Shown here: piece after piece, positions 1 through 10,301 of the stretch
Numbering within the stretch: position 1 is the stretch's first letter
Layout of the letters: each line of letters starts with the position of its first letter
Assembly (NCBI RefSeq): GCF_000687475.1
Contig: NC_057321.1
Span: 620,001-684,000, forward strand
Length of the DNA stretch: 64,000 nucleotides
Direction: 5' to 3'
From: Ustilaginoidea virens
Lineage: Eukaryota; Ascomycota; Sordariomycetes; Hypocreales; Clavicipitaceae
Notes under the pieces: model-generated
What the model was told of the DNA's origin: nothing
The model's database searches: none
What the model saw: the letters and a program-made list of their open reading frames with translations, nothing else
Made by a program: the position numbers and the translations under genes

Positions 1-1087
1 GCGTCTCGGGCATGTCGCGCCCGCGCACCGAATACTCGAACCGCCAGTTGCTCGCCGCGCCGGCGTGCTCGCCCCTGCTGTTCATGACGACCAGCCCCGC
101 CTGGAGGAGCGGGTAGCGCAGGAGCATGCGGCGGACGGCGTCGTCGGCCGCCGCGGCGGGGCTCATGCCGCGCCGCATGCTCTCGACGGCCTGGTAGCAC
201 GGCAGGAGGCGCATCAGGAGGTCGCCGTCGCCGGTGGCGCCGCACCCGCCGACGCGGCTGTCGACGTAGCACCCGCTGCCGGGGACGGGGGCGTCGCCCA
301 CGCGCCCGGGGATCTTGTGCGCCTTGCCGTTGGTGCTTGTCGCGGCGGCCATGTTGCCGGCCGCGTCGAGCGCCACCAGGGCTATCGTGTCGTGGGGGCC
401 GCCGGGCTGCCGCTGCTGCTGCTGCCGCTGCCGCCCGCCGTCCTCGTCCTCGTCCTCGTCCTCGCCATCATGCTCGCCGTGGCGCCTGCCGCCCAGCGGG
501 GTGTACGGCCCGCACGAGGCTTTCGGGTCGGGCGCCACGTCCACCCGCCAGTTGGGCTGGCACCCGCGCGCCCTCCACGCCTGGCAGGCGGCGCGCGATG
601 CTGCGGTGCCGAGGTCCTCCTCCCGGAAGCCGCTCTCGAGGGCGAACTGGGTGGCCAGCTCCCCGACCAGCAGGCTGTGCTGGGTGTGCTCGAGCACGCG
701 CCTCGCCACGGCCACGGCGTCCCGCACGCGGCGCAGGGCCCCCACGGCCCCGACGTTGAGGGTGGCGCCGTCCATGATCATGGCGTCCAGCGTGGTCTCG
801 CAGTTCTCGTCGGGCGAGCCGCCGTACCCGACGGTGCCGTCGCACCGGCGGAGCTGGCACGCCGCGCCGCCGGCCTGCACGGCGTCCAGGGCCGAGCTGT
901 GCGCGTCGCCGAGGGAGGCGAAGGCGGCGTCGGCGGCGACCGTGAAGGGGCCGCCCCAGGTGTGGATGACGACGGGGACCGGGGGGTGGGAGGGGTGAGG
1001 CTGGCACGGGGAATGGAGCGGGGCGAGCAGGGCCACGGCAAGGAGCCGAGTCAGGCGCGGTGGTGCGCGTGCGCGAGACGGGGGCAT
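1..1087 (-). CDS. N4-(beta-N-acetylglucosaminyl)-L-asparaginase (aspartylglucosaminidase), 3' end beyond window
   Basis: Predicted Ntn-hydrolase that cleaves the GlcNAc-Asn bond of N-glycoproteins during vacuolar or secretory turnover. The reading frame is open from the ATG at 1087-1085 to the window edge (362 codons, no intron seen). Residues 1-30 are a likely signal peptide. The family blocks follow in order: VVIHTWGGPF (about 40), CDGTVGYGGSPDEN (about 82), TTLDAMIMDGATLNVGAVG, then PHDTIALV with the expected autocleavage nucleophile Thr234. After that come the substrate-site strings STNGKAHKIPGRVGDAPVPG and GATGDGDLLMRLLP. Human AGA has 346 residues, so only a short C-terminal tail should be missing. 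Odd point: an acidic run followed by a Gln-rich run lies directly before the cleavage Thr, in the linker between alpha and beta subunits. Long open frames on the other strand here are GC-driven shadows. Family assignment is strong; localisation is inferred. Confidence 0.9.
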   Translation of the reverse strand, partial: MPPSRARAPPRLTRLLAVALLAPLHSPCQPHPSHPPVPVVIHTWGGPFTVAADAAFASLGDAHSSALDAVQAGGAACQLRRCDGTVGYGGSPDENCETTLDAMIMDGATLNVGAVGALRRVRDAVAVARRVLEHTQHSLLVGELATQFALESGFREEDLGTAASRAACQAWRARGCQPNWRVDVAPDPKASCGPYTPLGGRRHGEHDGEDEDEDEDGGRQRQQQQRQPGGPHDTIALVALDAAGNMAAATSTNGKAHKIPGRVGDAPVPGSGCYVDSRVGGCGATGDGDLLMRLLPCYQAVESMRRGMSPAAAADDAVRRMLLRYPLLQAGLVVMNSRGEHAGAASNWRFEYSVRGRDMPET

Positions 1088-3107
1088 GGTTCCAAGGCGG
1101 GCTGGTGGCGTTTGGGTGAGGTGTGCTGGCTTCGGATAGATGGAGGCGATGCGTGATGATTGATTTTGCGGGAGATGGTGTGTGTGATGAGTCCAGGTGG
1201 GAGTTGTCGGATGCGGCAGGGACGCACGTCGTACACACATGGGCTGCCGCGATGGCACTTTCATGTGGGCCGGCAAAAAGCTCTTCACCATCACGTCCAA
1301 AGAATGTCTCGACGCCGAGGATTGTGAGCCGAGACTGTAAATCTATCGGAATCTCCAGGCACCCGACGGACATGATTCCCTAGCGAGTTCGTTGTAAGAA
1401 TGCATCAAGGGTGGACGTTGGCTGAAAGACCTGGAACAAACAAGGACCATCCATCTCCCACCTCTGCGGCGTGGCGTCGAGAAACGTAAACAAGTTCCGG
1501 GCCCTGCAAAGTCGCAAACAGCATGCTAGATACGTCTTTGACTTTGATTTGCTCTCCAAGCTTCCTACTCTTGGAGAGAAAGATATCCGCCTAGATGACG
1601 ATTGGCCGAGCACGGAAACTCCGTGGCAGGCACGCAAGGAGGCCATCATCATTCATTGCACCACTGAGCTGCGGGTGTGACTGGCAACAAATCTAGACCT
1701 CATGCAGCTGCAGAACCGATCATGGGCGCGAGCAGCATGTATCAGCGAGAGAGTCGCGCTTCTGGACATGAGTCACGCCGACACACGCCGATGCACGCCT
1801 ACGCCTGCATATGGCAAAGGCACTGCTACCACATCCATCCGTATGCTAAGCATCCTATATCGCAGTATTCCATGCACGCGTCCTTGTGGATTGCATCTGC
1901 GTTCATATCATGGTTCGATGGGAATCTGTTGACCGAGTCTCGTGGGCCGTGGCCTGCTGTCGATAAACCCATCGGGAGACCTGAACACCACTGCCATCTC
2001 GTTTCCTTCAAGCGGGTGTAATCAAGTCCGCTTTTTATCCTTTCCGCTGTGATGAGGGCGTTCATGGCTCTTTCGCGCCATCTGGATGAAAATTATCGCC
2101 GGCAGGCGGTGGACCAGACTTGCCTTGCCTTGCCTTTGCCGAGATGGCGACATGCTGTCAAACGAAACCTCCGATAAGGAAAGTCGAGTAGGGTTTCCGT
2201 CAAGGTTCTTGGATATTCATCAGCCCCCGGTATCCGACCAGGGTTCATGGCGACCCTCTTCTGGAAACTTTTTTTTTTTCCCTTCTCTGACTCGCCCACC
2301 ATGCCGTTGAGGAAGCGTGCATGTGCCAGTGATGAAGCAGACGGAAATGAAGGGAGTTTCATATGCTGATCCAGTCAGAAGCCGCCTCCCGCGTTGCCTC
2401 ACACAGATGAAGTCGGCCTGATGCTTGCTTGCTCGTTTTTCTGGACGAATTCGGATGCATCAGGGCGCATCATGCTTGGGTGTACGCCAGCAACTTAAAG
2501 GATGAGTTTTGTCCGACTGATTCTCCGGTCCTGAGGAAGGCGCGGGTGGATGAGTTGCCTGTGTGCTGTGCAGTGCAAGTGCAGCTGGCCTGTTTCCATG
2601 TTGGCAGCTGCAAAGGCCCAAGTTGCTGAGCGAGTCGAGTCTTTTCGAGTCAGCGTCGCCTTTATCCTGCTCGTCATCGAACCAGATTTACGGGCGGCTT
2701 TTGTTGTCGACGGTTGTGCACGATTTATCTGGGCCATTACAGGTAGCGTCATCAGCTCATCTCGACATACTTCGCAGGCCCACGTCGACGTGCTCCTCGC
2801 TGGATTCCACTCGGGACGGAACTCTCATCGACCTATTATCCTTTGGAAGCAGATGCTGATGGTCAATCTCGTCCAAGAATTACAACCATAGTCTCGGAAA
2901 AGGTAAAGTACCATCCTAGCCGGCTTGTCCCCGTTCCCCGCAGGCTTTTCATTCTGCAACTTGTGTGGAACAGGGCCAGCAAAGCACCGGCAGGACCACG
3001 GCGATGTGGCCATTTTAGCTCATCTTGAGGATATCTTCATCTAGCTTCCCGTACACGTAGCCGACTTGCAACAACTTCATCAAAAAGAGGCAAAAAAAAA
3101 AAAGAAA
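1088..3107. other. Intergenic region, no gene supported
   Basis: About 2 kb between the divergently placed aspartylglucosaminidase gene and the DUF2456-like gene, so it should hold both promoters. Short open frames occur on both strands but none has recognisable motifs, a convincing splice structure or a length above 120 codons. There is an 11-T run near 2270 and an A-rich tract at 3092-3107 just before the next ATG. I see no RNA gene. Confidence 0.6.
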
Positions 3108-3944
3108 ATGCAGAGGCTATGGGGGCTTTTCAAGAAACGCAGCTCAAAGCCTGACGAGGAGTCTGCTCCTAGAGGCAAGACACCAGGCGAGTCTGACAAG
3201 CCCGAGCCTGATTCCAGCACATCCAGAGCAGAGGGCTGGTTACAGCCCAGTTCGAGTGTCACCCGCAATCAACTCTTGCGTCTCTGTGTTTTGGACGGCA
3301 TGGGGGGCGCGTTGTTTTCGGCCTGCATCAACTTTGTCATTGCTTACGGTAAGGGCGAGCTGACCGCATCGCTTGGTGGATGGATTCTAACACTAACCTT
3401 GGAACCTCGGACAGTCATGTACAAGACGCAGCCTCGGAACAGCCCCCCGGTACGGCTCTTTCGGCTCCCCAACAGTCTAGCAGGAGATGCAACCGTCACA
3501 ATCTTTGCTCAATGCATTCTTCTGTGGTTTGTAAAGCTCATGTCTGTTTCTTATGACCTCGGTCGGCGGGCTGTGCAGCCGATGGGCTTTGTCAAGGAAC
3601 CAGCCGGCAAACCGATGCGTCGGCTCATGTTCCTACCGGAGCAGCGCGGCTCCAAGATAGAGGCAGCTGGTGTGAGGTCGGTCATGGCTGTTGTCCACCA
3701 CGTCCTGAGGAGCCTTTTGCTTGCCTCTGTTGTTTTCCTCGTGCTTTGGCCAGCCTCGATCGGTATCCTTGTAAACTTGGGGGAACCCGACCAAGGCGAC
3801 AGGACATACGAGAGGCTATGGACGCCTCAAATCTTCAAGGCCGTTTTCGGCGGGTTGCTCGGGCTGCTCACTACCCCGACCATGACGATTTTTTGGCTCG
3901 TCAGAGCTGGCTGGGAAGCAAAGAGGGGACGCTTGACAAGCTGA
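3108..3944 (+). CDS. Fungal multi-pass membrane protein, probably DUF2456 family
   Basis: Join 3108-3348, 3415-3944; 256 residues. The start is the ATG at 3108 after an A-rich tract; no ATG lies upstream in frame. The 66-nt intron begins GTAAGG, has CTAAC at about 3392 and ends CAG. It is a multiple of three, so the unspliced frame also stays open, but splicing restores a continuous first hydrophobic segment (...NFVIAY-VMYKTQ...). Residues 1-50 are polar and charged. Four hydrophobic stretches follow at about 58-80, 101-124, 174-201 and 222-245. The strings LFRLPNSLAGDATVTIFAQ and QPMGFVKEP resemble a fungal family I recall as DUF2456; its function is unknown to me. Topology and family are inferred from sequence reading only. 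The downstream neighbour, an S28 peptidase on the same strand, has no obvious functional link. Confidence 0.75.
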   Translation: MQRLWGLFKKRSSKPDEESAPRGKTPGESDKPEPDSSTSRAEGWLQPSSSVTRNQLLRLCVLDGMGGALFSACINFVIAYGKGELTASLGGWILTLTLEPRTVMYKTQPRNSPPVRLFRLPNSLAGDATVTIFAQCILLWFVKLMSVSYDLGRRAVQPMGFVKEPAGKPMRRLMFLPEQRGSKIEAAGVRSVMAVVHHVLRSLLLASVVFLVLWPASIGILVNLGEPDQGDRTYERLWTPQIFKAVFGGLLGLLTTPTMTIFWLVRAGWEAKRGRLTS

Positions 3945-4753
3945 GGGATTTGCACCGTATAACAAACAGCCTGTACCGGTTTATTTTTTACCGATTACCC
4001 TTAGATAGTATCGTCATGCGGAATGAGGAGAAGAGTTGCTTTTGCGGAACGGGCGAAGCTACCAACTGCGCCCGCAACAGTGTGTGGTGCTGTATGGTGT
4101 TGTTGTCTAGGCGGCAGAGCGGCTTCGTACAAGAGAAGATGGCCGTCGGTGTGGCGTCGTTGTGGCCGTCGTTGTGGCCGTCGGTCGTCTGTGGTGTTTT
4201 TGGCTGCATCGCCAGGCGAGACGGTCCGCAGCTGACAGCTGAATGCCGTGACCGAGATTTAGGTTGGAGCGTTAATGAAGCAGACCTTGTGTTGGACGAG
4301 GCCAAGTGAGAACGAAGACATTTGACGGCAGGCAAGCAGGCAAGCAGGCAAGCACCAGACGAGTCAATCAACTTGGAATTGACTTTATTTACGCCTGGCT
4401 GCTGCGTGCACCGTGCAGGGGCTCTTTGGTGCCGCTCTTGGATGCTATTGACCAGTTGAGGAGTTCAGGTACTGTCACGTGCCAGACACCCTGCGAGAAT
4501 TAGTTCTGTCAAATGTACGGAGTATGCACCAGTTGCCTGGGCCTAGCAAGGCAGGCACCTCGAGGCTGGACCTGCTCAGTTTGGCAACACTTTGCTTTTT
4601 AGCGCCAAACGTCTTGCCGCGACTGGCTTTGCCGTGTCATTGACCGCCATTCCATTGACCGTGCCTTTTTCCAATCCCCCCCTCTATCCCCTCCCTCGGG
4701 CTTCGTCTTGGGCTTCGTCTTGGCCATCGTCGCCGCACATCTGGTCGCACATC
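3945..4753. other. Intergenic region with short tandem repeats
   Basis: Holds the 3' end of the membrane-protein gene and the promoter of the S28 peptidase gene. Visible features are a GTTGTGGCCGTC direct repeat near 4155-4190, a GCAAGCAG repeat at 4328-4355 and a GTACGGAGTA motif at 4515-4524. No gene is supported; the open frames in this stretch lack motifs and overlap each other on both strands. Confidence 0.55.
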
Positions 4754-6570
4754 ATGAGCGTCCGCAAACTGCTGTGGCAGCTGTGCGTGGCGGCGGCGCT
4801 TGGCCTGCTAGCCACGCAAGCCACGCCCGCCGCCGCCGCCGCCGCCGCCGCCCTGCGACCAGGTGGCGGCTCCGCGCGGCCACGACTGCGACGACTCGGA
4901 CGGCACGCGGCCATTCCCGGCCTCGTAGACCAGGCCCGCCCCCCCTCGGTCAGCGCCGCCGCCCATCCCAGCATCAAGGCATACAATCTGTCCGTGCCCG
5001 TCGACCACTTTCACAACGAAACCAAGTACGCGCCGCACTCGGACGCCTTCTTCAACCTCCGCTACTGGGTCGACGCCACCCACTACAAGGACGGTGGCCC
5101 CGTCATAATCCTGCACTCGGGCGAGGCCGACGGCAACGAGCGCATGCCCTTCCTCGAGCACGGCATCGTTCCGCTGCTCGCAAGGGCCACGGGCGGCGTC
5201 GGCGTCGTCCTGGAGCATCGCTACTACGGCACCAGCCTGCCTCTGCCCCTGGATGAGGCCGCCACCGAGGGCTACCGCTTCCTCACCACCGACCAGGCCA
5301 TGGCTGACACGGCGTACTTTTCCAACAACTTCCGCATCCCCGGCCTGCGCCATCCGAACCTGACCGCTCCCGCCACTCCGCACATCCTCTACGGCGGCTC
5401 GTACGCCGGAGGGCTCGTGGCCATGGCCCGCAAGCTGTATCCCGACGTCTTCTGGGGCGCCATCTCGTCGTCGGGCGTGACCGAGGCCATCGACGACTTC
5501 TGGCAGTACTTTGAGGCCATGCGGCACTTTGCCCCCGGCGACTGCTCGCCGACCATGCAGAAGCTGACGGCCGTTGTCGACAAGCAGCTCCTCAGCGGCA
5601 GCAAGGACAAGGAAGACGAGGTCAAGTCCCTGTTCCGCCTGCGCGGGCTCTGGAACGACGAGTTTGCGGGCGTGCTCACGGACCTGCTGCCCTCGCTCCA
5701 GGGTACCAACTGGGACCCGGCCGAGGATTCGACCGACTTTGGAACCTTTTGCGCAGTCATCACCTCGGACTCGGTCCTGTTCCCCAGCACCCGTCATCTG
5801 GCGGCGCGGGTGCGGAGCGCCGTCACCGCAGCCGGATACGGCAGCGAGCCGCTCACCTCGCGCATGCTCAACTACATTGGCCTGGTCAGAGACGCCGTCA
5901 CGCGGGCACGATCTTCATGCAAGGCGAACAAGACTACTCGCGAATGCTTTTCGGATCGCTTCCAGGAAGATGCCCATTCCCGCCGCGATGGGCGGGCGCT
6001 GAGCTGGCTGTACCAGACCTGTACCGAGTACGCAACTGCACCCTTGGCAGCCCACGCAAAAAGAAGAAGAAAGAAAGAAAGAAAAGACAAACGTTTGCTA
6101 ACGGAAAATGACGCGCCAGATGGGGCTACTTTTTCAGCGGAGAGTCCGTCCCCGAGGACCGGCTGCCGCTCGTTTCGCGCGCCCTCACCGCCGAGTACAG
6201 CTCGTACAGGTGCAGGTCGATGCTCAACATCACCACCCGCCCCGACGTCGGCGTCATCAACAAGCACGGCGGCTTCGGCCTCCGGTACCCCCGGCTCGCC
6301 TTCATCGACGGCAGGCAGGACCCGTGGCGAGCGGCCGGGCCCCACGCGATCGGTCTGCCGGGCAGGAAGTCGACGCCCTCGGAGCCGTTTGAGCTGCTCG
6401 ACTGGGGCGTGCATCACTGGGACGAGAACGGCGCGGATGCGGGCGACGATGCCTACGGGGAGGAAGGGCTGCCGCCGAAGCAGGTTGTCGACATGCAGAG
6501 GAGGGAGGTCGACATGGTGGTCGGGTGGCTGAAGGAGTTTGAGAAACGACGCGGGGTTCCTGAGCTTTAG
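4754..6570 (+). CDS. Secreted serine carboxypeptidase of family S28 (prolyl/dipeptidyl type)
   Basis: Join 4754-6027, 6120-6570; 574 residues. Family S28 enzymes remove residues next to proline, acting outside the cell or in acidic compartments. The ATG at 4754 is chosen because it opens a signal peptide (MSVRKLLWQLCVAAALGLLA). The 92-nt intron starts GTACGC, has GCTAAC near 6098 and ends CCAG; joining gives CTE-WGYFFSGES, the conserved region before the catalytic Asp. The nucleophile is Ser216 in GGSYAG, the Asp is probably Asp492 in FIDGRQDPWR, and the His is His523 or His524 in WGVHHWDENG. N-glycosylation sites include NLS, NET, NLT and NIT. Without splicing the frame runs into a Lys/Arg-rich stretch and loses the Asp and His, which supports the intron. 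Odd points: a poly-Ala run after the signal peptide and a (GTGCTTG)-rich repeat just after the stop. Exact substrate is unknown. Confidence 0.93.
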
Positions 6571-6617
6571 TGACGAGCTGTGCGAGGGTCAGTCTGCGTG
6601 TGTCTATGCGTTTGAGC

Positions 6618-6695
6618 TCTTGGCTGTGCTTGGTGCTTGTGCTTGGTGCTTGGTGCTTGTTCTTGGTGCTTGTGCTTGGTGCTTGGTGCTTTAGC
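6618..6695 (+). repeat. Imperfect TTGGTGC/TTGTGC tandem repeat
   Basis: About eight imperfect copies of a 7-10 nt GTGCTTG(G) unit lie about 50 bp after the stop codon of the S28 peptidase gene, so probably in its 3' untranslated region or just beyond it. Confidence 0.7.
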
Positions 6696-7900
6696 ACTTC
6701 AGTGCTGCAGTACGTCTGCGTGAATCAGATAGACCCGTGTCAAAGGAGTACCCGAGTGTGCGGCTCGACGGATTCGCATTGCACCAATGGCCGTGTCCGC
6801 GTCACGATGCCCGGACGACGAGACGTGAGCAATGCAGTCGGTCGGTCGGTCTGGCCCACCGAGGACGCATCAACCATGACTGACTCGACTCGGCTGCACA
6901 GCATCACGGTGCGAGTTCCTTGGATACTGTGCATCGCCGTCGTCCCAAGCTGTGTTTGAACGAGACCCGGCAGTTTACTGCTGCAGAGGCCTGGGGGAAG
7001 GCCCCATGCTGGTCCGACACGCAGCGAGTGCATCTGTGCTGGCTTTGGCGCACAGAACGACTCACTGGCTGACCTGCGCAGAACGCCTAGCTTCCCGTCG
7101 GCAGCGGCAGGGTGAAGGCAGCTCGTCATGTCTCACCCGGCGACGGATCGACGATTGGCCGTTGGGCATATGCATGTGGGGCTGCAGAGCGCCAGGCCGG
7201 GAGCGTGACGGCGCACGGGCGCACGAGTGGAGTCTGCACGTGTGTGCGGTCACGTGCCGTTCCAGGGACGTAAGGTCGGGCCTCAAGCGGGGTGACGGGG
7301 TACCCCGCATCGGCACCTGAGGGTACGGGACGCCGGGTAAGAAGCGACGGGTTAGATGCTCACGTTTAATTCATAATTCACACGCTTGCTTGAATTTAAA
7401 AAACAATCTGCGTGTGTGTTTCTGGCTGGACTGGGCTGGACCAGGGCAGAAGCTCGCGGACCAGCCGGATAGGATCGCTCGGCTGGCGCTGCATCCCATG
7501 ACTGTTGCAGGGGGCATCGTTGGCCGGGTCGGGTGCGCCGCTGCGTGCAAGCGGGCTGCCGTGCAGGGCAAGTGGAGCTTGCGGGACATGCCGGCGTCGG
7601 CTTCCACCAGCACCGCCGTCGAGTTTCGACCTGCCTGGCCTGTTTAGACGGATGGCCGCAGTGCGCTGTGCATGAGCCTGACTGCAACGGGCAAAAAAGG
7701 CCACGGCGCGGCCAGGCCAGGCCGTTCTGCCGGTTTCAGCCCGGGCTCGGCCGGTAGGGGCCGGCTCATCGTGACGGCAGGCCCGCTTGGAATGCGGCTG
7801 CTTAACCTAGGTTTGCCGGATGGAACCTTACTACCCAGGGTGAGCGTGCTCCTGCCATTGTCTGTATCTGCAAGACATGGCCATCAGAGCGCGTGTGTGA
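6696..7900. other. Intergenic region, no gene supported
   Basis: GC-rich DNA between the S28 peptidase gene and the small secreted protein gene. Open frames here are under 130 codons, overlap on opposite strands and show no domain motif. It should contain the promoter of the small secreted protein gene at its right end. Confidence 0.5.
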
Positions 7901-7907
7901 TATAAAA
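7901..7907 (+). promoter_or_regulatory. Probable TATA box of the small secreted protein gene
   Basis: TATAAAA lies 117 bp before the ATG at 8018. The intervening leader is rich in CATCATCACCACCACC-type trinucleotides and contains no other ATG in good context. Confidence 0.5.
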
Positions 7908-8017
7908 AGGAGCATGTAGTCTGCAGCATCTTTTGATTCAACACCCAGGTCCATCGTCATCGTCATCATCTTCATCACCACCACCACCACCACCGTCGTC
8001 GTCGTCGCCACCTGAAG

Positions 8018-8422
8018 ATGCAAATCGTCCTCCCTCTCCTGGCCTGCGCAGCCGTGGCTGCCGCCGATACCGTACACTGCGGCGGCGGAGCCGACAGCGG
8101 CCATCGCTGCGAAGACAAAGGCGCAGGCTGGCATTCGTTTTGCGTAAGCGGGCTGACCACGCGCCTCGGCCGCCTCGGCCGCCTCGAGCAGTCCGCAATC
8201 CGGCGCTGACCGTTCCCGTCTTCCGCACAGTGCACCGACACCCAGCGGGCTGTTTTCCAGGAAAAGTTCACAGGCGCCGTGGGGCTCAAGAACAACAGGG
8301 GCCAGTATGAGGAGTGCAAGATCAGCTACTACGTAGGGGACATCTACTGCGTGCCGTCGCCGTCGGCAAGCAAGGACAGGCGCGCCGAGCCAGCAGACCA
8401 CACGACGTGGTACCGCGGCTAG
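8018..8422 (+). CDS. Small secreted cysteine-rich protein, family not recognised
   Basis: Join 8018-8143, 8231-8422; 105 residues. Residues 1-16 form a signal peptide (MQIVLPLLACAAVAAA). The 87-nt phase-0 intron starts GTAAGC, has a GCTGAC branch-like site near 8206 and ends CACAG; without splicing the frame stops after 63 codons with a low-complexity tail. The mature part has six cysteines (21, 31, 42, 43, 71, 82), including an adjacent Cys-Cys pair formed exactly across the splice junction, so three disulfides are possible. The C-terminal 20 residues are charged and cysteine-free. Size, secretion signal and cysteine spacing resemble fungal effector-like or antimicrobial-like proteins, but I recognise no family and do not assign a function. 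A TATA box lies 117 bp upstream. Confidence 0.72.
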
Positions 8423-10057
8423 ATGATCTGAGCCGCACGACCGGGCGGTGGTGGTGAATCTTGCTAAAGTAGGTGCAGGTGGTCGTCAGCGCAGGATGGC
8501 GAGGGCGTGAGCGCGCAGCGGCGGGTGATTGATTGAATGAAGAGCAGCAGTCAAACGGGATACAGGAAGCCAGTGTGCGTTCTGCGCAAAGCGACTTTTG
8601 CAAAATCTGCGGCACCTACGTACATACCTTGCGCTAGGCACCTAGGCATCGTGCAAGCGAGGTGGCTAGCACAGAAATTCAAGTGGTCATTTGCGCAGCG
8701 ATTCGAATGCCTGTCCTGGAGACTTGAAAAGGCCGCGTCGCTCGATACGGAAAGCTGACAAAGGCAGCATCTGCTCTTTACGCCGCGACGGATGGCTGGC
8801 CATAACTAACTGTAGACGTTTACGTTTGAAAGCGTGCGCCGAGGAACCGAGATGCCACATGTCCTATCCTAGGCCGTCAAATGACGCCCTATCTGTGAGC
8901 ACGAGAGGAAGAAAAAAATAAAATAAGATAGAAAAAAGTCCGCCTGGTGCGCGACTAGCAGAGTTTCGACTCGTCAGAAATATCCATGCAGACGCCTATT
9001 CCGTAGGGACTTGCCTGCTCTGCTCTGCGTTTATAAGCGGCTTTTGCGTTCGTCGTATTCGCGTCGCAGCTGTCGGATTGGGCTCCAAGTCCATTCCTGC
9101 TTGGGACGAATCCATTCCTGTGTGGGACTTGATTTATTCCTGTTTGGGACTGCTTTTATTCCCGTTTCGGACTGAATCTGCTCCCGGTTCGGACTTTAGC
9201 AGCAAGTAAACAAGTCGTCCTCATTGTTGAATATAAAGTCCGCGCGCTTGTACCTTTGATATTTTCCAAGCAGCTATGCCGCATTTTTCTTCCTACTGCA
9301 CACACATGCCTTTTGTTTATTTTCCCCACGCAATCGCCTCGGAAGCGACTCCAACGCCGTACATCACTTCATCATAGTCCAAGGGCCATATACTGTATCT
9401 AGCAGCAGTGAGAAAAAATACGGCAAGGAAAAGCGGGGCAACTTGGTGTAGTGAGAATAAAGGCCAATTATAGAAAAGCACATGCAAAGGTGCAGGCCGC
9501 GGACTTTGTTCAAAACACGAGGACGGCTTGTGTACGTGCTCAGGCTCCAGACCGTGCGGCCGCGCCGGGACGCGGATCCTCGGCCCCCTGCCCGGGACTC
9601 GGCTCCAGAGGGCCCAGCTTCGACGTCATAGCCTGTCGACTAGCGAGCGGCGACGAGACTAGCCGTCGCGTGGCCGTCCGGCAAGCCAATCGCCAAAAGA
9701 CGCCGCTCAGCCACAACCTGCCGTGCCGAACAGCGGTCTGCCTTTTTTCTTTTTTCCCTTTGGGCCGCGTGCTTCCGCCGCTCGTATTCCCCGATCGACA
9801 TCGTGTGCCAACGCGCTGCACGACGAGGCGCTGTCGCCGGCTGGGCTGCCAGGGGGGGCAGATGGATGACGATGCTTTCCTGCCCGACGGAGGACCGGTC
9901 GCTCGATCGCTCCTCCCCCTCGTGTTTTCGGGTCATCTGACCCCGGGTGTTCGGAAGCAAGGGCAAGACAAAGACCCCCGCGAAGCCTCGGCCCGCACGC
10001 CTCGACGCACTGCCCGCGCCATGACGCAACGCGGAGTCCGTCGTCGCGGAATGCACG
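8423..10057. other. Intergenic region, no gene supported
   Basis: About 1.6 kb. The part from 8900 to 9480 is more AT-rich than its surroundings and contains the degenerate 22-bp repeat listed separately. The open frames between 9451 and 10126 lie on both strands, are rich in Arg/Ala/Pro and lack motifs, so I treat them as composition-driven. Confidence 0.5.
9091..9196 (+). repeat. Degenerate ~22-bp tandem repeat, five units
   Basis: Five head-to-tail units built on ATTCCTG-TTGGGACT. The first two are closest to each other and the last two have drifted (ATTCCCGTTTCGGACT, CTCCCGGTTCGGACT). It lies in an AT-richer part of the intergenic region. Confidence 0.75.
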
Positions 10058-10064
10058 TATAAAG
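10058..10064 (+). promoter_or_regulatory. Probable TATA box of the PIR1-like/But2 gene
   Basis: TATAAAG in a GC-rich setting, 238 bp before the ATG at 10302. The leader downstream has A/C-rich stretches (CAGCATCATCC, CAGCAGCAAAG) typical of fungal 5' untranslated regions. Confidence 0.45.
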
Positions 10065-10189
10065 AGGCAGGCGCGAGCCCTTGCCACGGACGTCTGGACA
10101 TCAGCATCATCCACGCGCAGCAGCAAAGTCTAGCGACAGCACCCAGCTACAGCCTCGACATATCCACCTTCAGATAACACCCCTTGACC

Positions 10190-10236
10190 AGACCCAGGCC
10201 CAGCCCAGACCCAGCCCAGACCCAGCCCAGACCCAG
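10190..10236 (+). repeat. CCCAGACCCAG tandem repeat in the presumed 5' leader
   Basis: Four imperfect copies of an 11-12 nt unit (CCCAGACCCAG) lie between the TATA box at 10058 and the ATG at 10302, so it is probably transcribed as part of the 5' untranslated region. Confidence 0.65.
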
Positions 10237-10301
10237 AGCCAGTGGCACACAAAGACCGCGCCGTCTCTGCTTTCCTCGTCACTCAAATCTCTCTGCTCAG
10301 C

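Noticed and set aside
65..1156. 363-codon open frame on the plus strand
   Set aside because: Antisense shadow of the aspartylglucosaminidase gene, whose minus-strand frame has family motifs throughout; the plus-strand product is Ala/Gly/Val-rich without motifs.
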